DNA of 64,000 nucleotides, from assembly GCF_015841355.1 (NCBI RefSeq), contig NZ_CP064908.1:2108001-2172000 (forward strand), written 5' to 3'. Of the stretch, positions 8,188-17,578 are shown in pieces. The notes under the pieces were generated by a model. That model saw only the letters and a program-made list of their open reading frames with translations. It ran no database searches and was not told the origin of the DNA. Within the stretch, counting starts at the first letter, position 1. The number at the start of each line of letters is the position of its first letter. The stretch comes from Synechococcus sp. CBW1107. GTDB taxonomy: Bacteria; Cyanobacteriota; Cyanobacteriia; PCC-6307; Cyanobiaceae. A program made the translations under genes and the position numbers.

Positions 8188-9450
8188 TCAGGCGGCTGGC
8201 TGGCCCACGGGGACCCGATCGGCCGTGGCCTGCTGCAGCCTGGCGGCCGCTTCACCCACATCCTCCCAGGGGAGGTTCAGATCGGGCCGGCCGAAATGGC
8301 CGTAGGCGGCCACGTCCTGATAGAACCGCCCCCCCCGCAGGCGGGGAAGATCGCGCAGGCCGAAGGTCTCAATGATCGCGCCGGGACGCAGGTCGAAGTG
8401 CTCCTGCACCAGGGCAGTGAGGTCGTCGTCGCTGATTTTGCCGGTGCCGGAGCTCTGCACCAGGATGCTCACGGGCTTGGCCACGCCGATCGCATAGCTG
8501 AGCTGCACTTCCACCCGCCGGGCGAGACCAGCGGCCACAAGGCTCTTGGCCACGTGGCGGGCGGCGTAGGCCGCCGAACGGTCGACCTTGGTGGGATCCT
8601 TGCCGGAGAAGGCTCCACCGCCGTGGCGCGCCGTTCCGCCGTAGGTATCGACGATGATCTTTCGCCCGGTCAGGCCCGCATCACCCTGGGGGCCGCCCAC
8701 CACGAACTTGCCGGTGGGATTGACCAGAAAGCGAACCGCAGCGCGCTCGGGCTGCAGCGGCAGATCGGCGGTGGCTGGGATCACCACATGGGTCCAGAGG
8801 TCATCGGCGATGCGCTGGCGCAGGCCCGCCTCATCACTGATTCCGTCGATCTCGGCCATGTGCTGGGTGGAGATCAGCAGGGTGTCGATCGCCACCGGCC
8901 GATCGTTCTCGTAAACGACGCTGACCTGGGTCTTCCCATCCGGGAGCAGGTAGGGAAGGGTGTTGTCGTGACGCACGGCGGCCAGCCGGCGGGCCAGGCG
9001 GTGGGCCAGGCTGATCGGCAGGGGCATCAGCTCCGGGGTCTCGTCGCAGGCGAAGCCGAACATGATGCCCTGATCGCCCGCTCCCACCAGGTCAAGGGGG
9101 TCGCCGTCGTGGTCATCGGCCTCATTGACGCCCTGGGCGATGTCGGGCGACTGCTGGTCGAGGGCGATGAGCACTGCACAGCTGTTGGCATCGAAGCCAC
9201 CGGCTTTGGCGCCGCTGTAGCCGATCGTTTCGATCACGCCCCGCACCAGGCTGGTGATGTCGACGCGGGCCGTGGTGCTCACCTCGCCGGTGACCAGGCA
9301 GAGGCCGGTGTTGACGACGGTTTCGCAGGCCACGCGGCTGGCAGGATCTGCGCTCAGAAGGGCATCGAGAACGGCATCGCTGATCTGATCACAGATCTTG
9401 TCGGGATGACCCTCGGTGACCGATTCAGATGTGAAGACGTAGCGGCTCAT
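8188..9450 (-). CDS. metK: S-adenosylmethionine synthase
   Basis: 420 residues from ATG 9450 ([20 protein letters not shown]); an ATG four codons upstream is possible. Signature motifs are [17 protein letters not shown] at the N-terminus, [12 protein letters not shown] (methionine/ATP site), [19 protein letters not shown] (phosphate-binding loop) and [20 protein letters not shown]. The enzyme makes SAM from methionine and ATP. Three methionine-salvage genes (mtnB, mtnC, mtnD) are elsewhere in the window. Its start overlaps the end of the HAD gene by 26 bp. Confidence 0.97.
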   Translation of the reverse strand: MSRYVFTSESVTEGHPDKICDQISDAVLDALLSADPASRVACETVVNTGLCLVTGEVSTTARVDITSLVRGVIETIGYSGAKAGGFDANSCAVLIALDQQSPDIAQGVNEADDHDGDPLDLVGAGDQGIMFGFACDETPELMPLPISLAHRLARRLAAVRHDNTLPYLLPDGKTQVSVVYENDRPVAIDTLLISTQHMAEIDGISDEAGLRQRIADDLWTHVVIPATADLPLQPERAAVRFLVNPTGKFVVGGPQGDAGLTGRKIIVDTYGGTARHGGGAFSGKDPTKVDRSAAYAARHVAKSLVAAGLARRVEVQLSYAIGVAKPVSILVQSSGTGKISDDDLTALVQEHFDLRPGAIIETFGLRDLPRLRGGRFYQDVAAYGHFGRPDLNLPWEDVGEAAARLQQATADRVPVGQPAA

Positions 9451-10294
9451 CCCGGCTTGCACCGACCTCAGGATGGCTGAGCTTATCGTCCGGCTCTGCT
9501 GATGGGGTCCCCCCGGAGGAAGCGGCCACCTGCAACTCGTGCCAGTGATCCACTCGGGGCAGATGCTCAGGCAGAGGCGGCGTGCTGCTCCAGCCGGCGC
9601 TGTAGCCCAGGGCCAGGCTCACCCCTGCCCGCTCGGCCATGCGCAGATCACTTCTGGCATCCCCGATCAGGGCACAGGCTGAGGGGCTGACGCCAAGCCT
9701 GGCGCAGAGAGCGTGCACGGCGCCTGGGTCCGGTTTGGCCGGCCGCATGTCGGCGCTCCAGATCTCCCGGAACAGATCAGAGAGCCCGTGGCCGCCCAGG
9801 AACCGGTGGATTCCCTCGCTGTCATCGTTGCTGATCACCGCCAGCAGCACTCCGGAGCGGTGCAACTCCAGCAGCAGGGGCCTCACCCCCTCGGAGAGCG
9901 GCGCCAGGGGTGCCTCGCCCGGACGGGCCCCGTGGCCCTGGAGGTGCTCACGATCGATGGAGGCGAACACGGTTTCGCTGTGGGCCAGGGCCTCCGGCCA
10001 ATCCAGGCCCACCTGACAGAAGGCGGTGGCGGTGGAGATCAGGTTGTGATGGCGGCTGGCCACTGCTGTGGTGCCCGCCGGGTGGAGTTGATCCCCCAGC
10101 AGGCCATAGGCCCGCTCGAGCAGGCTCTGGAACTGGCGTCGGTCCGCTTCAGGGACAAGCTCCAGGCATGCCTGGAGACGGGCGCGGCTCAGGGTCAGGA
10201 GGCCTGGCTCACTCAGGCTGAGGGTGCCGTCCTTGTCGAAGAGGACGGCGGCCACCGATCCCAGGGGCTGACCACGCAGGAGCAGTTCAACCAT
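9425..10294 (-). CDS. HAD-superfamily hydrolase (phosphatase-like)
   Basis: 289 residues with all four HAD motifs: LFDKDGTL (nucleophile Asp20, acid Asp22), [25 protein letters not shown] with the conserved Lys, and [18 protein letters not shown] with Asp pair for Mg binding. An alpha-helical cap of about 90 residues follows motif I, as in phosphoglycolate-phosphatase-like enzymes. Substrate unknown. The C-terminal tail after about 260 is rich in Ser/Pro/Asp and overlaps the metK start by 26 bp. Confidence 0.85.
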   Translation of the reverse strand: MVELLLRGQPLGSVAAVLFDKDGTLSLSEPGLLTLSRARLQACLELVPEADRRQFQSLLERAYGLLGDQLHPAGTTAVASRHHNLISTATAFCQVGLDWPEALAHSETVFASIDREHLQGHGARPGEAPLAPLSEGVRPLLLELHRSGVLLAVISNDDSEGIHRFLGGHGLSDLFREIWSADMRPAKPDPGAVHALCARLGVSPSACALIGDARSDLRMAERAGVSLALGYSAGWSSTPPLPEHLPRVDHWHELQVAASSGGTPSAEPDDKLSHPEVGASRDEPLRLHI

Positions 10295-10326
10295 CGGATC
10301 AGTGCAGGAACCCCAGGCTATGGGGT

Positions 10327-11412
10327 TCAGTCGAGGGTGACGCCCATCGGTTCGTTCTCCTCGGCCTGCTCCAGCAGCATCTGCTTGTAGCGGGCAGCCA
10401 TTTCCTCGGCCTTGTCGAACACCTTCTGGGGATCGGTGAGCATGTCACCGGGCTCCGGCTCGAGAGCCTTGGTGGAGAGGGAGATGCGACCCCGCTCGGC
10501 GTCGAGGTCGATGATCATCACCTTCATCTGATCGTTGACGTTGAGCACGGTGTGTGGGGTCTCGATGTGCTCGTGGCTGATCTCGGAGATGTGCAGCAGA
10601 CCGCTGACCCCGCCGATGTCGATGAAGGCGCCGTAGGGCTTGATGCCGCGCACGGTGCCGATCACCACCTCGCCCACCTCCAGGCGATTCATCTTGCGCT
10701 CCACCAGGGCGCGGCGATGGCTGAGCACCAGGCGGTTGCGCTCCTCGTCCACCTCCAGGAACTTGAGCGGGAGGAAATCGGCGACAAGATCTTCCTTGGG
10801 CTTGCGCGTGCTGATGTGGCTGCCCGGGATGAAGCCGCGCAGGCCCTCCACCCGCACCAGGGCGCCGCCGCGGTTGGTGGCGAAGACTTCGCTGTAGATG
10901 GTGGCGTCCTCCTTCTGGAGCTGGCGCACCCGTTCCCAGGCCCGCTGGTACTCGATGCGGCGGATCGAGAGGGTGAGCTGGCCGTCCTCGTTCTCCTCGC
11001 TGAGGATGAAGAACTCACGGACCTCGCCGGGCTCCAGCACGTCGGAGAGGTTCTCCACCCGGTTGATCGAGACCTCCTGCAGGGGCATGAAGGCGGCGGT
11101 CTTGGCGCCGATGTCGATCATGGCGCCCTTGGGCTCCATGGCGAACACGGTGCCGTTCACCACGTCGCCAGGTTTGAAGTTGTAGTCGTACTTGCTGAGC
11201 AGGGAGGCGAACTCCTCCAGCGTGAAGCCGGCACCATCGGTGTCGCGGCTGGCGGCGCGGCTGCTGGGATCGTCGGCTGTGGGGACCTCTTCCGGAATGT
11301 CGAGGTTCAGGTCAGCCGAGGTCTCGCTCGTCGGATCCAGATCAGTCAGGGCTTCGCCCGTCGGATCCAGTTCGGCCTCGGTGCTGCTGATCTCGGAAGG
11401 GGTCACGGTCAT
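10327..11412 (-). CDS. rpsA: 30S ribosomal protein S1
   Basis: 361 residues from ATG 11412 (MTVTPSEISSTEAELDPTGE); the frame is open upstream but unlike S1. An acidic N-terminal stretch with repeats of DPTGE/DPTSE precedes three S1 RNA-binding domains, beginning near GDVVNGTVFAMEPKGAMIDI, ATNRGGALVRVEGLRGFIPG and GEVVIGTVRGIKPYGAFIDI. Three S1 repeats is normal for cyanobacterial and plastid S1, versus six in enterobacteria. It brings mRNA to the 30S subunit. 104 bp downstream of nrdR. Confidence 0.95.
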   Translation of the reverse strand: MTVTPSEISSTEAELDPTGEALTDLDPTSETSADLNLDIPEEVPTADDPSSRAASRDTDGAGFTLEEFASLLSKYDYNFKPGDVVNGTVFAMEPKGAMIDIGAKTAAFMPLQEVSINRVENLSDVLEPGEVREFFILSEENEDGQLTLSIRRIEYQRAWERVRQLQKEDATIYSEVFATNRGGALVRVEGLRGFIPGSHISTRKPKEDLVADFLPLKFLEVDEERNRLVLSHRRALVERKMNRLEVGEVVIGTVRGIKPYGAFIDIGGVSGLLHISEISHEHIETPHTVLNVNDQMKVMIIDLDAERGRISLSTKALEPEPGDMLTDPQKVFDKAEEMAARYKQMLLEQAEENEPMGVTLD

Positions 11413-11516
11413 GGAAGGGTGGCGGTCTGCCCGGGGCAGAATGAAGGGAGCCGCGTGCCTGCCCGCCGACAGGCGCACGCGATCCACGATCATACAAATC
11501 AACCCACCGCTGGGGC

Positions 11517-12014
11517 TCAGCGCACGGCGGCCAGGGCACCATCTGGGTGCTGGCGGGAGGGACGTCGGCTGAGACCCTCGAGGGTGGCGACGAAGTCGCT
11601 GATGCCCTGAAACTGCCTGTAGACCGAGGCGAAGCGCACGTAGGCCACCTCGCTGATTTCGCTGAGCTGCTGCAGAACCAGTTCTCCGATCTCAGCGCTG
11701 CTCACCTCCCGGCCGTGGCGTTGCTGCTGGAGTTGCAATTCGATGTCATCAACCACCGATTCCAGCCGTGCCGGCTCAAGACCGGTTTTTTCGCAGGCTC
11801 GCACGAGACCGTGCAGCAGTTTGCCGCGGCTGAAGATCTCTCGGGTGCCCGTGCGCTTGATCACCGTGATCGGGACGGTTTCCACCCGTTCGTAGGTGGT
11901 GAAACGGAAGTCGCAGTGGAGGCACTCACGCCGCCTCCGCACACTGCGGCCGGCGTCAGCGGATCGGGATTCCAGCACCCGGCTGTCGGTGTGTTGGCAG
12001 GAGGGACATTGCAT
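11517..12014 (-). CDS. nrdR: Transcriptional repressor NrdR
   Basis: 165 residues from ATG 12014. The zinc ribbon has [17 protein letters not shown] and [17 protein letters not shown] (Cys 3, 6, 31, 34), followed by an ATP-cone domain from about residue 46 ([20 protein letters not shown]). NrdR represses ribonucleotide-reductase genes according to dNTP/ATP levels. No NrdR box was looked for systematically, and no nrd gene is in the window. Upstream neighbour is psbT, separated by a terminator. Confidence 0.93.
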   Translation of the reverse strand: MQCPSCQHTDSRVLESRSADAGRSVRRRRECLHCDFRFTTYERVETVPITVIKRTGTREIFSRGKLLHGLVRACEKTGLEPARLESVVDDIELQLQQQRHGREVSSAEIGELVLQQLSEISEVAYVRFASVYRQFQGISDFVATLEGLSRRPSRQHPDGALAAVR

Positions 12015-12174
12015 CCCTTGACGACCCATGCGGTTTGGTTAGTGGAAGTGTAGTCAGTAGAGCTCCGAATGAGAAGTGAGGAGTGCCCAGGACTGCGCCG
12101 GTGCCGTCGCTGCGATATCCCCTGAGGCAACAGTTTCGGGTGTGACGGGCCTGTTGCTGATGGCTACCGACATG

Positions 12175-12200
12175 AAAAAGCCCCCGCAGGGGCGGGGGCT
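12175..12200 (-). terminator. Terminator after psbB-psbT
   Basis: Perfect 9-bp stem AGCCCCCGC / loop / GCGGGGGCT on the minus strand followed by five T, 34 bp past the psbT stop. It isolates psbBT from nrdR-rpsA. Confidence 0.9.
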
Positions 12201-12233
12201 TGATGTGTCCACGGGCTCAGAGAGCCGTGGATC

Positions 12234-12329
12234 TCACTTGCCGATCTTCGGGGGATCGCGGAAGGCGATCGCGAAGAAAAGGGTGGCGATCGCCAGGGTG
12301 AGGATGAGGATGTAAGCGAAGCTCTCCAT
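12234..12329 (-). CDS. psbT: Photosystem II protein PsbT
   Basis: 31 residues beginning [20 protein letters not shown] and ending RDPPKIGK: a single transmembrane helix with a short basic tail, matching PsbT in length and sequence. It stabilises the photosystem II dimer interface and acceptor side. A ribosome site (GGAGAGTCTCC region) precedes it, and it lies 24 bp after the psbB stop as in most cyanobacteria and plastids. Confidence 0.95.
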   Translation of the reverse strand: MESFAYILILTLAIATLFFAIAFRDPPKIGK

Positions 12330-12353
12330 GGAGACTCTCCTGAGTGGGGGCGA

Positions 12354-13913
12354 TCAGCTGAGCTTGGTGCCAGCCGGTGGGACGTAACCCTCGGGTAGAC
12401 GGCGGGTGCTGCGGTCTCCAAGCTTCTGGAACAGGCCGAACTCCACCTGCTCACCGAGGTCGGGGTCAATGCCGGCGAACACATCCCTGTAGAGGGTGCG
12501 GGCGCCGTGCCAGATGTGCCCGAAGAAGAAGAGCAGGGCAAACGTGGCGTGGCCGAAGGTGAACCAGCCGCGGGGTGAGCTGCGGAAGGTGCCGTCTGAG
12601 TGGTAAGTCTCGCGGTCGAATTCGAACGCTTCACCGAGCTGGGCCTTGCGGGCCAGCTTCTTGACAGCGGCGGGATCCGTGAAGGTCTGGCCGTTGAGGG
12701 CACCGCCGTAAATGGTGGCCGTCACGCCCGTCTGCTCGAAGGAGTAACGGGCTTCGGCCCGTCGGAAGGGAATGTCAGCTCTGACGATGCCCTGGTCATC
12801 TTCCAGAACCACAGGGAAGTTCTCGAAGAAGTTGGGCAGGCGGCGCACCTGGAGGTTGCGGCCTTCCTTGTCGGTGAAGCTGATGTGACCCAGCCAGCTG
12901 GTGGGAAGTCCGTCGCCGTTGACCATCGGACCGACGCGGAACAGACCCCCCTTGGCCGGGCTGTTGCCGACGTAGTCGAAGAAGGCCAGCTTCTCGGGAA
13001 TGGACCCATAGGCTTCCTCGGGGGTGGCGCCGTTCTCCAGGGCCGTCTGGACCCTGCGGTTGATCTCCGTGCGGAAATACCCCTGATCCCACTGGTAGCG
13101 GGTTGGACCGAACAGCTCGACCGGTGTGGCCGCTGAGCCATACCACATGGTTCCGGCCACAATGAAGGCGGCAAAGAACACGGCGGCGATGGCACTGGCC
13201 AGAACCGTTTCGATGTTCCCCATCCTCAGAGCCTTGTAGAGGCGCTCAGGTGGTCGGGTGGTGATGTGGAAGATGCCGGCGATGATGCCCACGATGCCGG
13301 CGGCGATGTGGTGGGCCACGATCCCGCCCGGGTTGAAGGGGTTGAACCCTTCAGGTCCCCAGGCGGGCTGCACTTTCTCGAGGTGTCCCGTGAGGCCGTA
13401 GGGGTCGGAGACCCACATCCCCGGACCAAAGACGCCGGTGAGGTGAAACGCTCCGAATCCGAAGCAGCCGAGTCCAGCCAGCAGCAGGTGGATGCCGAAG
13501 ATCTTGGGTAGATCGAGGGCCGGCTCCCCGGTGCGGGGGTCCTGCCAGATCTCCAGATCCCAGTAGGTCCAGTGCCAGATGGCGGCGAGGAAAAGAAGTC
13601 CGCTGAAGATGATGTGGGCGGCGGCTACTCCTTCGAAACTCCAGAAGCCAGGGTCGACTCCCGTTTCTCCGGTGATGCTCCAGCCGCTCCAGCTGCCGGT
13701 CACACCCAGGCGGGCCATGAATGGCATGACGAACATGCCCTGGCGCCACATCGGGTTGAGCACCGGGTCGGATGGATCAAAAATGGCGAGCTCATAGAGC
13801 GCCATGGAGCCGGCCCAGCCGGCGACCAAAGCGGTGTGCATGAGGTGCACGGCCAGCAAGCGGCCCGGGTCGTTGATCACGACCGTGTGCACCCGATACC
13901 AGGGCAATCCCAT
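12354..13913 (-). CDS. psbB: Photosystem II chlorophyll-binding protein CP47
   Basis: 519 residues from ATG 13913 ([20 protein letters not shown]). It has the six-helix antenna-protein pattern with conserved His ligands ([61 protein letters not shown]) and a large lumenal loop between helices 5 and 6 (about 260-450). CP47 is the inner antenna next to D2. It heads the psbB-psbT unit and is divergent from a ferredoxin gene, with a shared 236-bp control region. Confidence 0.97.
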   Translation of the reverse strand: MGLPWYRVHTVVINDPGRLLAVHLMHTALVAGWAGSMALYELAIFDPSDPVLNPMWRQGMFVMPFMARLGVTGSWSGWSITGETGVDPGFWSFEGVAAAHIIFSGLLFLAAIWHWTYWDLEIWQDPRTGEPALDLPKIFGIHLLLAGLGCFGFGAFHLTGVFGPGMWVSDPYGLTGHLEKVQPAWGPEGFNPFNPGGIVAHHIAAGIVGIIAGIFHITTRPPERLYKALRMGNIETVLASAIAAVFFAAFIVAGTMWYGSAATPVELFGPTRYQWDQGYFRTEINRRVQTALENGATPEEAYGSIPEKLAFFDYVGNSPAKGGLFRVGPMVNGDGLPTSWLGHISFTDKEGRNLQVRRLPNFFENFPVVLEDDQGIVRADIPFRRAEARYSFEQTGVTATIYGGALNGQTFTDPAAVKKLARKAQLGEAFEFDRETYHSDGTFRSSPRGWFTFGHATFALLFFFGHIWHGARTLYRDVFAGIDPDLGEQVEFGLFQKLGDRSTRRLPEGYVPPAGTKLS

Positions 13914-14149
13914 GGGGGTCAGGTCCGGGGTAACTAACAGCTGCCTGTGACGACATGACGTCTGCACAAACAGCGGACGATCAAAAGGATCGTTCCGTGT
14001 TGGGGATCGTAAGGGGTTCCCCTGGCCTGCGGGAGCGTTGCCGGGGAGCTGAAACGAGCCGTGACGCGGTATCCGGCCGTTTGCCCTGCCAGCTGTTTAC
14101 AAAACTCAACCTCAAGGGCCCAGAATGGAGGTCTCCGCCTCTGGTCCCG

Positions 14150-14623
14150 ATGCCCGTGATCCGCTTCGTCCGTGAGGGCCGTGATGTTGAGTGCTACCCC
14201 GGCGAAAACCTGCGGGAGGTGGCCCTGCGTGAAGGGTTGGAGCTGTACGGGCTCAAGGGGCAGCTCGGCAACTGCGGGGGCTGCGGTCAGTGCATCACCT
14301 GCTTCGTGGATGTGGTGGCTGAAGCCTCTCCGGGCGCGCTGACCCCACGCACCGCCGTGGAGGACCGCAAGCTGCGCAGGCGCCCCGAGGGCTGGCGCCT
14401 GGCCTGTCAGGCCCTGGTGCAGCGCTCGCTGGTGGTGCTCACCAGACCTCAGGCGGGTCTCGCGGATCGCGAGGCTCTGCTGGCGGCGGCCAGGGCCGAG
14501 CCTCTGGGGGCAGGACCCACGGCCTGGCCCGCGGTGGAGGAGCCGTCTGTGGCTGAACCTGGGGACCCCGAGCCAACCGCTACGGCCGGTGAAGCGGCGG
14601 AGGAAGGCTCCATCGGTGGGTGA
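14150..14623 (+). CDS. 2Fe-2S ferredoxin-like protein
   Basis: 157 residues from ATG 14150 (MPVIRFVREGRDVECYPGEN). The frame extends upstream over 65 codons that overlap the psbB control region and look non-coding. A cysteine cluster LGNCGGCGQCITCFVDVV (Cys 42, 45, 48, 51) plus a later LACQALV cysteine is suited to a 2Fe-2S centre of the adrenodoxin/plant type, with one cysteine spare. The last 60 residues are Ala/Pro/Glu-rich and probably disordered. psbM follows 42 bp downstream. Electron partner unknown. Confidence 0.8.
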   Translation: MPVIRFVREGRDVECYPGENLREVALREGLELYGLKGQLGNCGGCGQCITCFVDVVAEASPGALTPRTAVEDRKLRRRPEGWRLACQALVQRSLVVLTRPQAGLADREALLAAARAEPLGAGPTAWPAVEEPSVAEPGDPEPTATAGEAAEEGSIGG

Positions 14624-14665
14624 TACGGTCCCCCCACGCCATCCTCAACCCGCCCTAGAGCTCCC

Positions 14666-14773
14666 ATGGAAACCAATGATCTGGGTTTTGTGGCCAGCCT
14701 CATGTTCGTGCTGGTTCCGGCTGTGTTCCTGATCGTTCTCTACATCCAGACCAGCAGCCGTGAGCAAGGTTAG
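14666..14773 (+). CDS. psbM: Photosystem II protein PsbM
   Basis: 35 residues: METNDLGFVASLMFVLVPAV, then a hydrophobic stretch and YIQTSSREQG. Length, single helix and the N-terminal METNDLGF are those of PsbM, a low-mass subunit at the photosystem II dimer interface. Probably cotranscribed with the upstream ferredoxin gene. Confidence 0.95.
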   Translation: METNDLGFVASLMFVLVPAVFLIVLYIQTSSREQG

Positions 14774-14829
14774 GCAGATCCCAGGGCCTCCAAGCCGCCC
14801 CTGATCACCGGCCTGCTCGCAGGACCCCA

Positions 14830-14864
14830 GCCGCCGTCAGCCGTGAGTCACGGTCGACGGCGGC
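14830..14864. terminator. Bidirectional hairpin between psbM and the stress-protein gene
   Basis: GCCGCCGTC pairs with GACGGCGGC, and an inner stem CCGTG/CACGG closes on AGT, giving 14 paired bases with a small internal loop. It lies between two convergent genes. The following base run is only weakly T-rich (CTTGTC), so efficiency is uncertain. Confidence 0.55.
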
Positions 14865-14887
14865 CTTGTCATGAAGCCTTGCTGGGC

Positions 14888-15736
14888 TCAGCGGGCCGAC
14901 TCGGGCTCCCGCACCAGCAGCACGGGTGTCGGCGCGTGCACACGGATGTAGTCACTCACTGAGCTTCCCAGCAGCCGGTCGATGTCGACCAGGCTCTTGG
15001 CCACCAGGGGTCTGCGGTCCTGGGAGGCGATCACGAGGAGATCGGCCTTGAGTTCGTCGGCCATCGCACAGACCCCGCGGCCCACGTCGCCGGTGCCATG
15101 GACGCCTTTGAGCTCAACACCCAGCGAGCGAGCCCGCTGAACCGCTTTCTCGATCACGAGGTCGGCTGGGCTTCTGCCCCCGCGGCTGGGCTGAATGTCC
15201 TGGCGGGAGATGTGCACGCCCGTGAGGGTGCCCCCGGGGATCTCCCGCACCAGTTCACAGGCGATTCTGAGGGCATCGTCACCCACGCCTGTGCCGTCGA
15301 GGGTCACCATCACCCGGTTCACGTGGCGCACGTAGAGGTCGTCGCGCACCAGCAACATCGGCCGCGTCGAGAGCTGGAAGACGTACTGGCTGGAGCTGTT
15401 GGCCAGGATCGACTGAAGCCGTCCCAGTCCCCTCGATCCCATCAGGATCAGATCGGCATCAAGCTCGTCGGCCACCTTGAGAACGGTCTGCTTGGTGTCG
15501 CCCTGGCGGATGATCGCGTTGACATCGGAAGGATCCAGGCCAAGCTGCTGGATGGCGTCGGCCACGATGCCGGCCGCCTTCTGCATGTGCTGCTGGAAAT
15601 CCTCCCCTGCCTGCTCGGGCACCACGTGCAGCAGGTTGAGCCTGGCCTGGCGGAATGCCGGGAGTTCGCGCAGCATGCGCACCATCTCTTCGACGTGGCC
15701 CTTGCCGGAATCGGCGATCAGCAGATTGCGGAACAC
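14888..15736 (-). CDS. Universal stress protein, two tandem UspA domains
   Basis: 282 residues. Domain 1 (about 1-132) has LDADLILMGSRGLGRLQSIL and STRPMLLVRDD; domain 2 (about 138-280) begins NRVMVTLDGTGVGDDALRIA and ends DLLVIASQDRRP to PTPVLLVREPES. The first copy keeps a nucleotide-binding-like G-S-R-G-x-G motif; the second is changed at that site (ASQDRRP), so probably only the first binds ATP. Exact role unknown. Confidence 0.88.
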   Translation of the reverse strand: MFRNLLIADSGKGHVEEMVRMLRELPAFRQARLNLLHVVPEQAGEDFQQHMQKAAGIVADAIQQLGLDPSDVNAIIRQGDTKQTVLKVADELDADLILMGSRGLGRLQSILANSSSQYVFQLSTRPMLLVRDDLYVRHVNRVMVTLDGTGVGDDALRIACELVREIPGGTLTGVHISRQDIQPSRGGRSPADLVIEKAVQRARSLGVELKGVHGTGDVGRGVCAMADELKADLLVIASQDRRPLVAKSLVDIDRLLGSSVSDYIRVHAPTPVLLVREPESAR

Positions 15737-15807
15737 GAGGCTGTCGCGGCTCTCCGGCAGCCTATGGCCTGCATCTGGCAGGTCGAGCCGTGGCGGGAGA
15801 GGCTGTA

Positions 15808-16260
15808 ATGGAGTGGCAAGAGGGGGGATGCAGCTGGCTGCTGCGGCGACGGGTCCTGCCTCAGCACACCGATCACGGCGGCGTGATGTGGCACGGCGCC
15901 TATCTCGCCTGGCTGGAGGAAGCCCGGGTGGAGGCCCTGGCCGCGGCGGGGCTTCCCTATGCCGCTTTGTCGGCCCTGGGCCTTGAGCTGCCGGTGCTGA
16001 CGCTGCAGATCGACTATCGCCAGGCCGTGGGCCATGGCGAACTGGTGGACCTGCGCAGCCAGGCCCAGCCCCGTCGGGGCCTGCGGCTGCCCTGGATCAG
16101 CCGCTTCACGCTCAGTGGCGGGCAGCTGGCGGCGGAAGCGCGGGTGGAGCTGGCGCTGGTGCGGCGCCAGGGAGCGGGCCTTCAGCTGGTGCGCCGCTAT
16201 CCGCCGGAGCTGGAGAGCGCGCTCCAGCGGCTGCTCGACGGGCCTGCTGGAACGTGCTAG
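15808..16260 (+). CDS. Acyl-CoA thioesterase, hot-dog fold (4HBT family)
   Basis: 150 residues from ATG 15808 (MEWQEGGCSWLLRRRVLPQH). The catalytic segment HTDHGGVMWHGAYLAWLEEA is the family signature (Asp and Gly around residues 23-26, with His), followed by a long strand-rich part. Cyanobacterial members include the 1,4-dihydroxy-2-naphthoyl-CoA thioesterase of phylloquinone synthesis, which is a possible but unproved role. Starts 71 bp from the divergent stress-protein gene and is followed by dprA. Confidence 0.8.
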   Translation: MEWQEGGCSWLLRRRVLPQHTDHGGVMWHGAYLAWLEEARVEALAAAGLPYAALSALGLELPVLTLQIDYRQAVGHGELVDLRSQAQPRRGLRLPWISRFTLSGGQLAAEARVELALVRRQGAGLQLVRRYPPELESALQRLLDGPAGTC

Positions 16261-16381
16261 TACATCTGTACTGAAGAGCCTGGTCATGGGTGAGCTGGTG
16301 TCGCTGTCCTTGGCGTGTCGATCCCGGGGTGGAGCCGTCTCCGCGTCCGCTGTCACCGAAAGAGGTTCCCTTCCGGAGCCC

Positions 16382-17569
16382 ATGGATCGCCCCGGTCCGT
16401 TCAGCTCCGGCCTCGATCGGGGCCCTGGCCCGGGCTGGGCTGAACGGAGGCTGTGGTGGCTGCTCTGGAGCCGTTGTCCAGGCCTGGGCTGGCGCCGCCT
16501 GGGCCAGCTGGAGCGAGCCTGTGGCGGGCTGGCGGCAGCCTGGACGGCCAGCGGCGCCGAGCTGTCCCGCCTGAGCGGTTTCGGACCTGGCGTGCTGGCC
16601 AGCATCGAGGTTCACCGCCAGTGCTGGGGCCAGGATCCACTGGGAGCGGGAGGCTGGCCTGCCCAGGCTCCACGGCGGGTGCTCGTGCCGGGTGACCCTG
16701 CCCGCCCTGCCTCCCTGAATCAGCTCGAGCGGCCGCCGCTGGTCCTCCACTGGACGGGCCGAGGATCCCTCTGGGCACCCCTGCGGTGTCGTCAGGCGAT
16801 CGCGGTGGTCGGCACCCGCCGACCCTCGGTGCACGGGGTGGCCATGGCCGAAGCGCTGGGCGCCGCCCTGGCCGAAGCCGGCTGGCCCGTGGTCAGTGGC
16901 CTGGCGGAGGGCATCGACGCCGCGGTGCACCGCGGATGCCTCGACTGGGGCGGACGGCCCGTCGGTGTGCTCGGCACCCCGCTCGATCGTGTCTATCCGC
17001 ACCATCACCAGGCCCTTCAGGCGGCCGTGGCCCGCCATGGTCTGCTGGTGAGCGAGCACACCCGGGGCACTCCCGTGCGGCGGGGCCATTTCGCCGCCCG
17101 CAATCGTCTTCAGGTGGCGCTGGCCCAGGCGGTTGTGGTCGTGGAATGTCCCGAGTCGAGTGGGGCGCTCCATTCCGCCGCCCTGGCCTGGGAGCAGGGG
17201 CTGCCGCTCTGGGTGGTGCCCGCCGACGCCGGCAAGGGCTCCGCCCTGGGCAGCAATCGCCTGCTGTCCCAGGGGGCGAGTCCGCTGCTGGCGGCCTCGG
17301 ATCTGATCGCTCAGCTGGGCCCTGGCCCCCTGGTCCGCCCTGAAGCAACCTCCACGGTGGCCAGCTCCTTTCCCGCCGGACCTGCTGAAGCGCCGGATCA
17401 GGCCCTGCTGGACGCCCTGGGCCATGGGGCATCTCTGGAGCAGCTGGCCCAGGCCCTGGGCCGGCCTGGGGCTGAGCTGGCCACCCAGTTGCTGCATCTG
17501 GAGCTGGCGGGCCGCGTGCGCGCGGAACCGGGTCTTCGCTGGCGCCCTGCCTCGGGCTCCTCTGTCTAA
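16382..17569 (+). CDS. dprA: DNA-processing protein DprA
   Basis: 395 residues from ATG 16382; an in-frame ATG at 16286 is an alternative. Rossmann-like core motifs are AIAVVGTRRPSVHGVAMAEA, VVSGLAEGIDAAVHRG, VGVLGTPLDRVYP, HGLLVSEHTRGTPVRRGHF and AARNRLQVALAQAVVVVECP. An N-terminal helix-hairpin region and a C-terminal winged-helix-like segment (ALLDALGHGASLEQLAQALG) flank it. DprA binds incoming single-stranded DNA and loads RecA during transformation. Followed closely by prmC. Confidence 0.92.
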   Translation: MDRPGPFSSGLDRGPGPGWAERRLWWLLWSRCPGLGWRRLGQLERACGGLAAAWTASGAELSRLSGFGPGVLASIEVHRQCWGQDPLGAGGWPAQAPRRVLVPGDPARPASLNQLERPPLVLHWTGRGSLWAPLRCRQAIAVVGTRRPSVHGVAMAEALGAALAEAGWPVVSGLAEGIDAAVHRGCLDWGGRPVGVLGTPLDRVYPHHHQALQAAVARHGLLVSEHTRGTPVRRGHFAARNRLQVALAQAVVVVECPESSGALHSAALAWEQGLPLWVVPADAGKGSALGSNRLLSQGASPLLAASDLIAQLGPGPLVRPEATSTVASSFPAGPAEAPDQALLDALGHGASLEQLAQALGRPGAELATQLLHLELAGRVRAEPGLRWRPASGSSV

Positions 17570-17578
17570 GTTTGGGCC

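Noticed and set aside
8089-9480. Plus-strand open frame of 463 codons
   Set aside because: Antisense to metK and the end of the sugar kinase; composition of a shadow frame.
16112-17497. Minus-strand open frame of 461 codons
   Set aside because: Antisense to dprA and the thioesterase gene; no motif.
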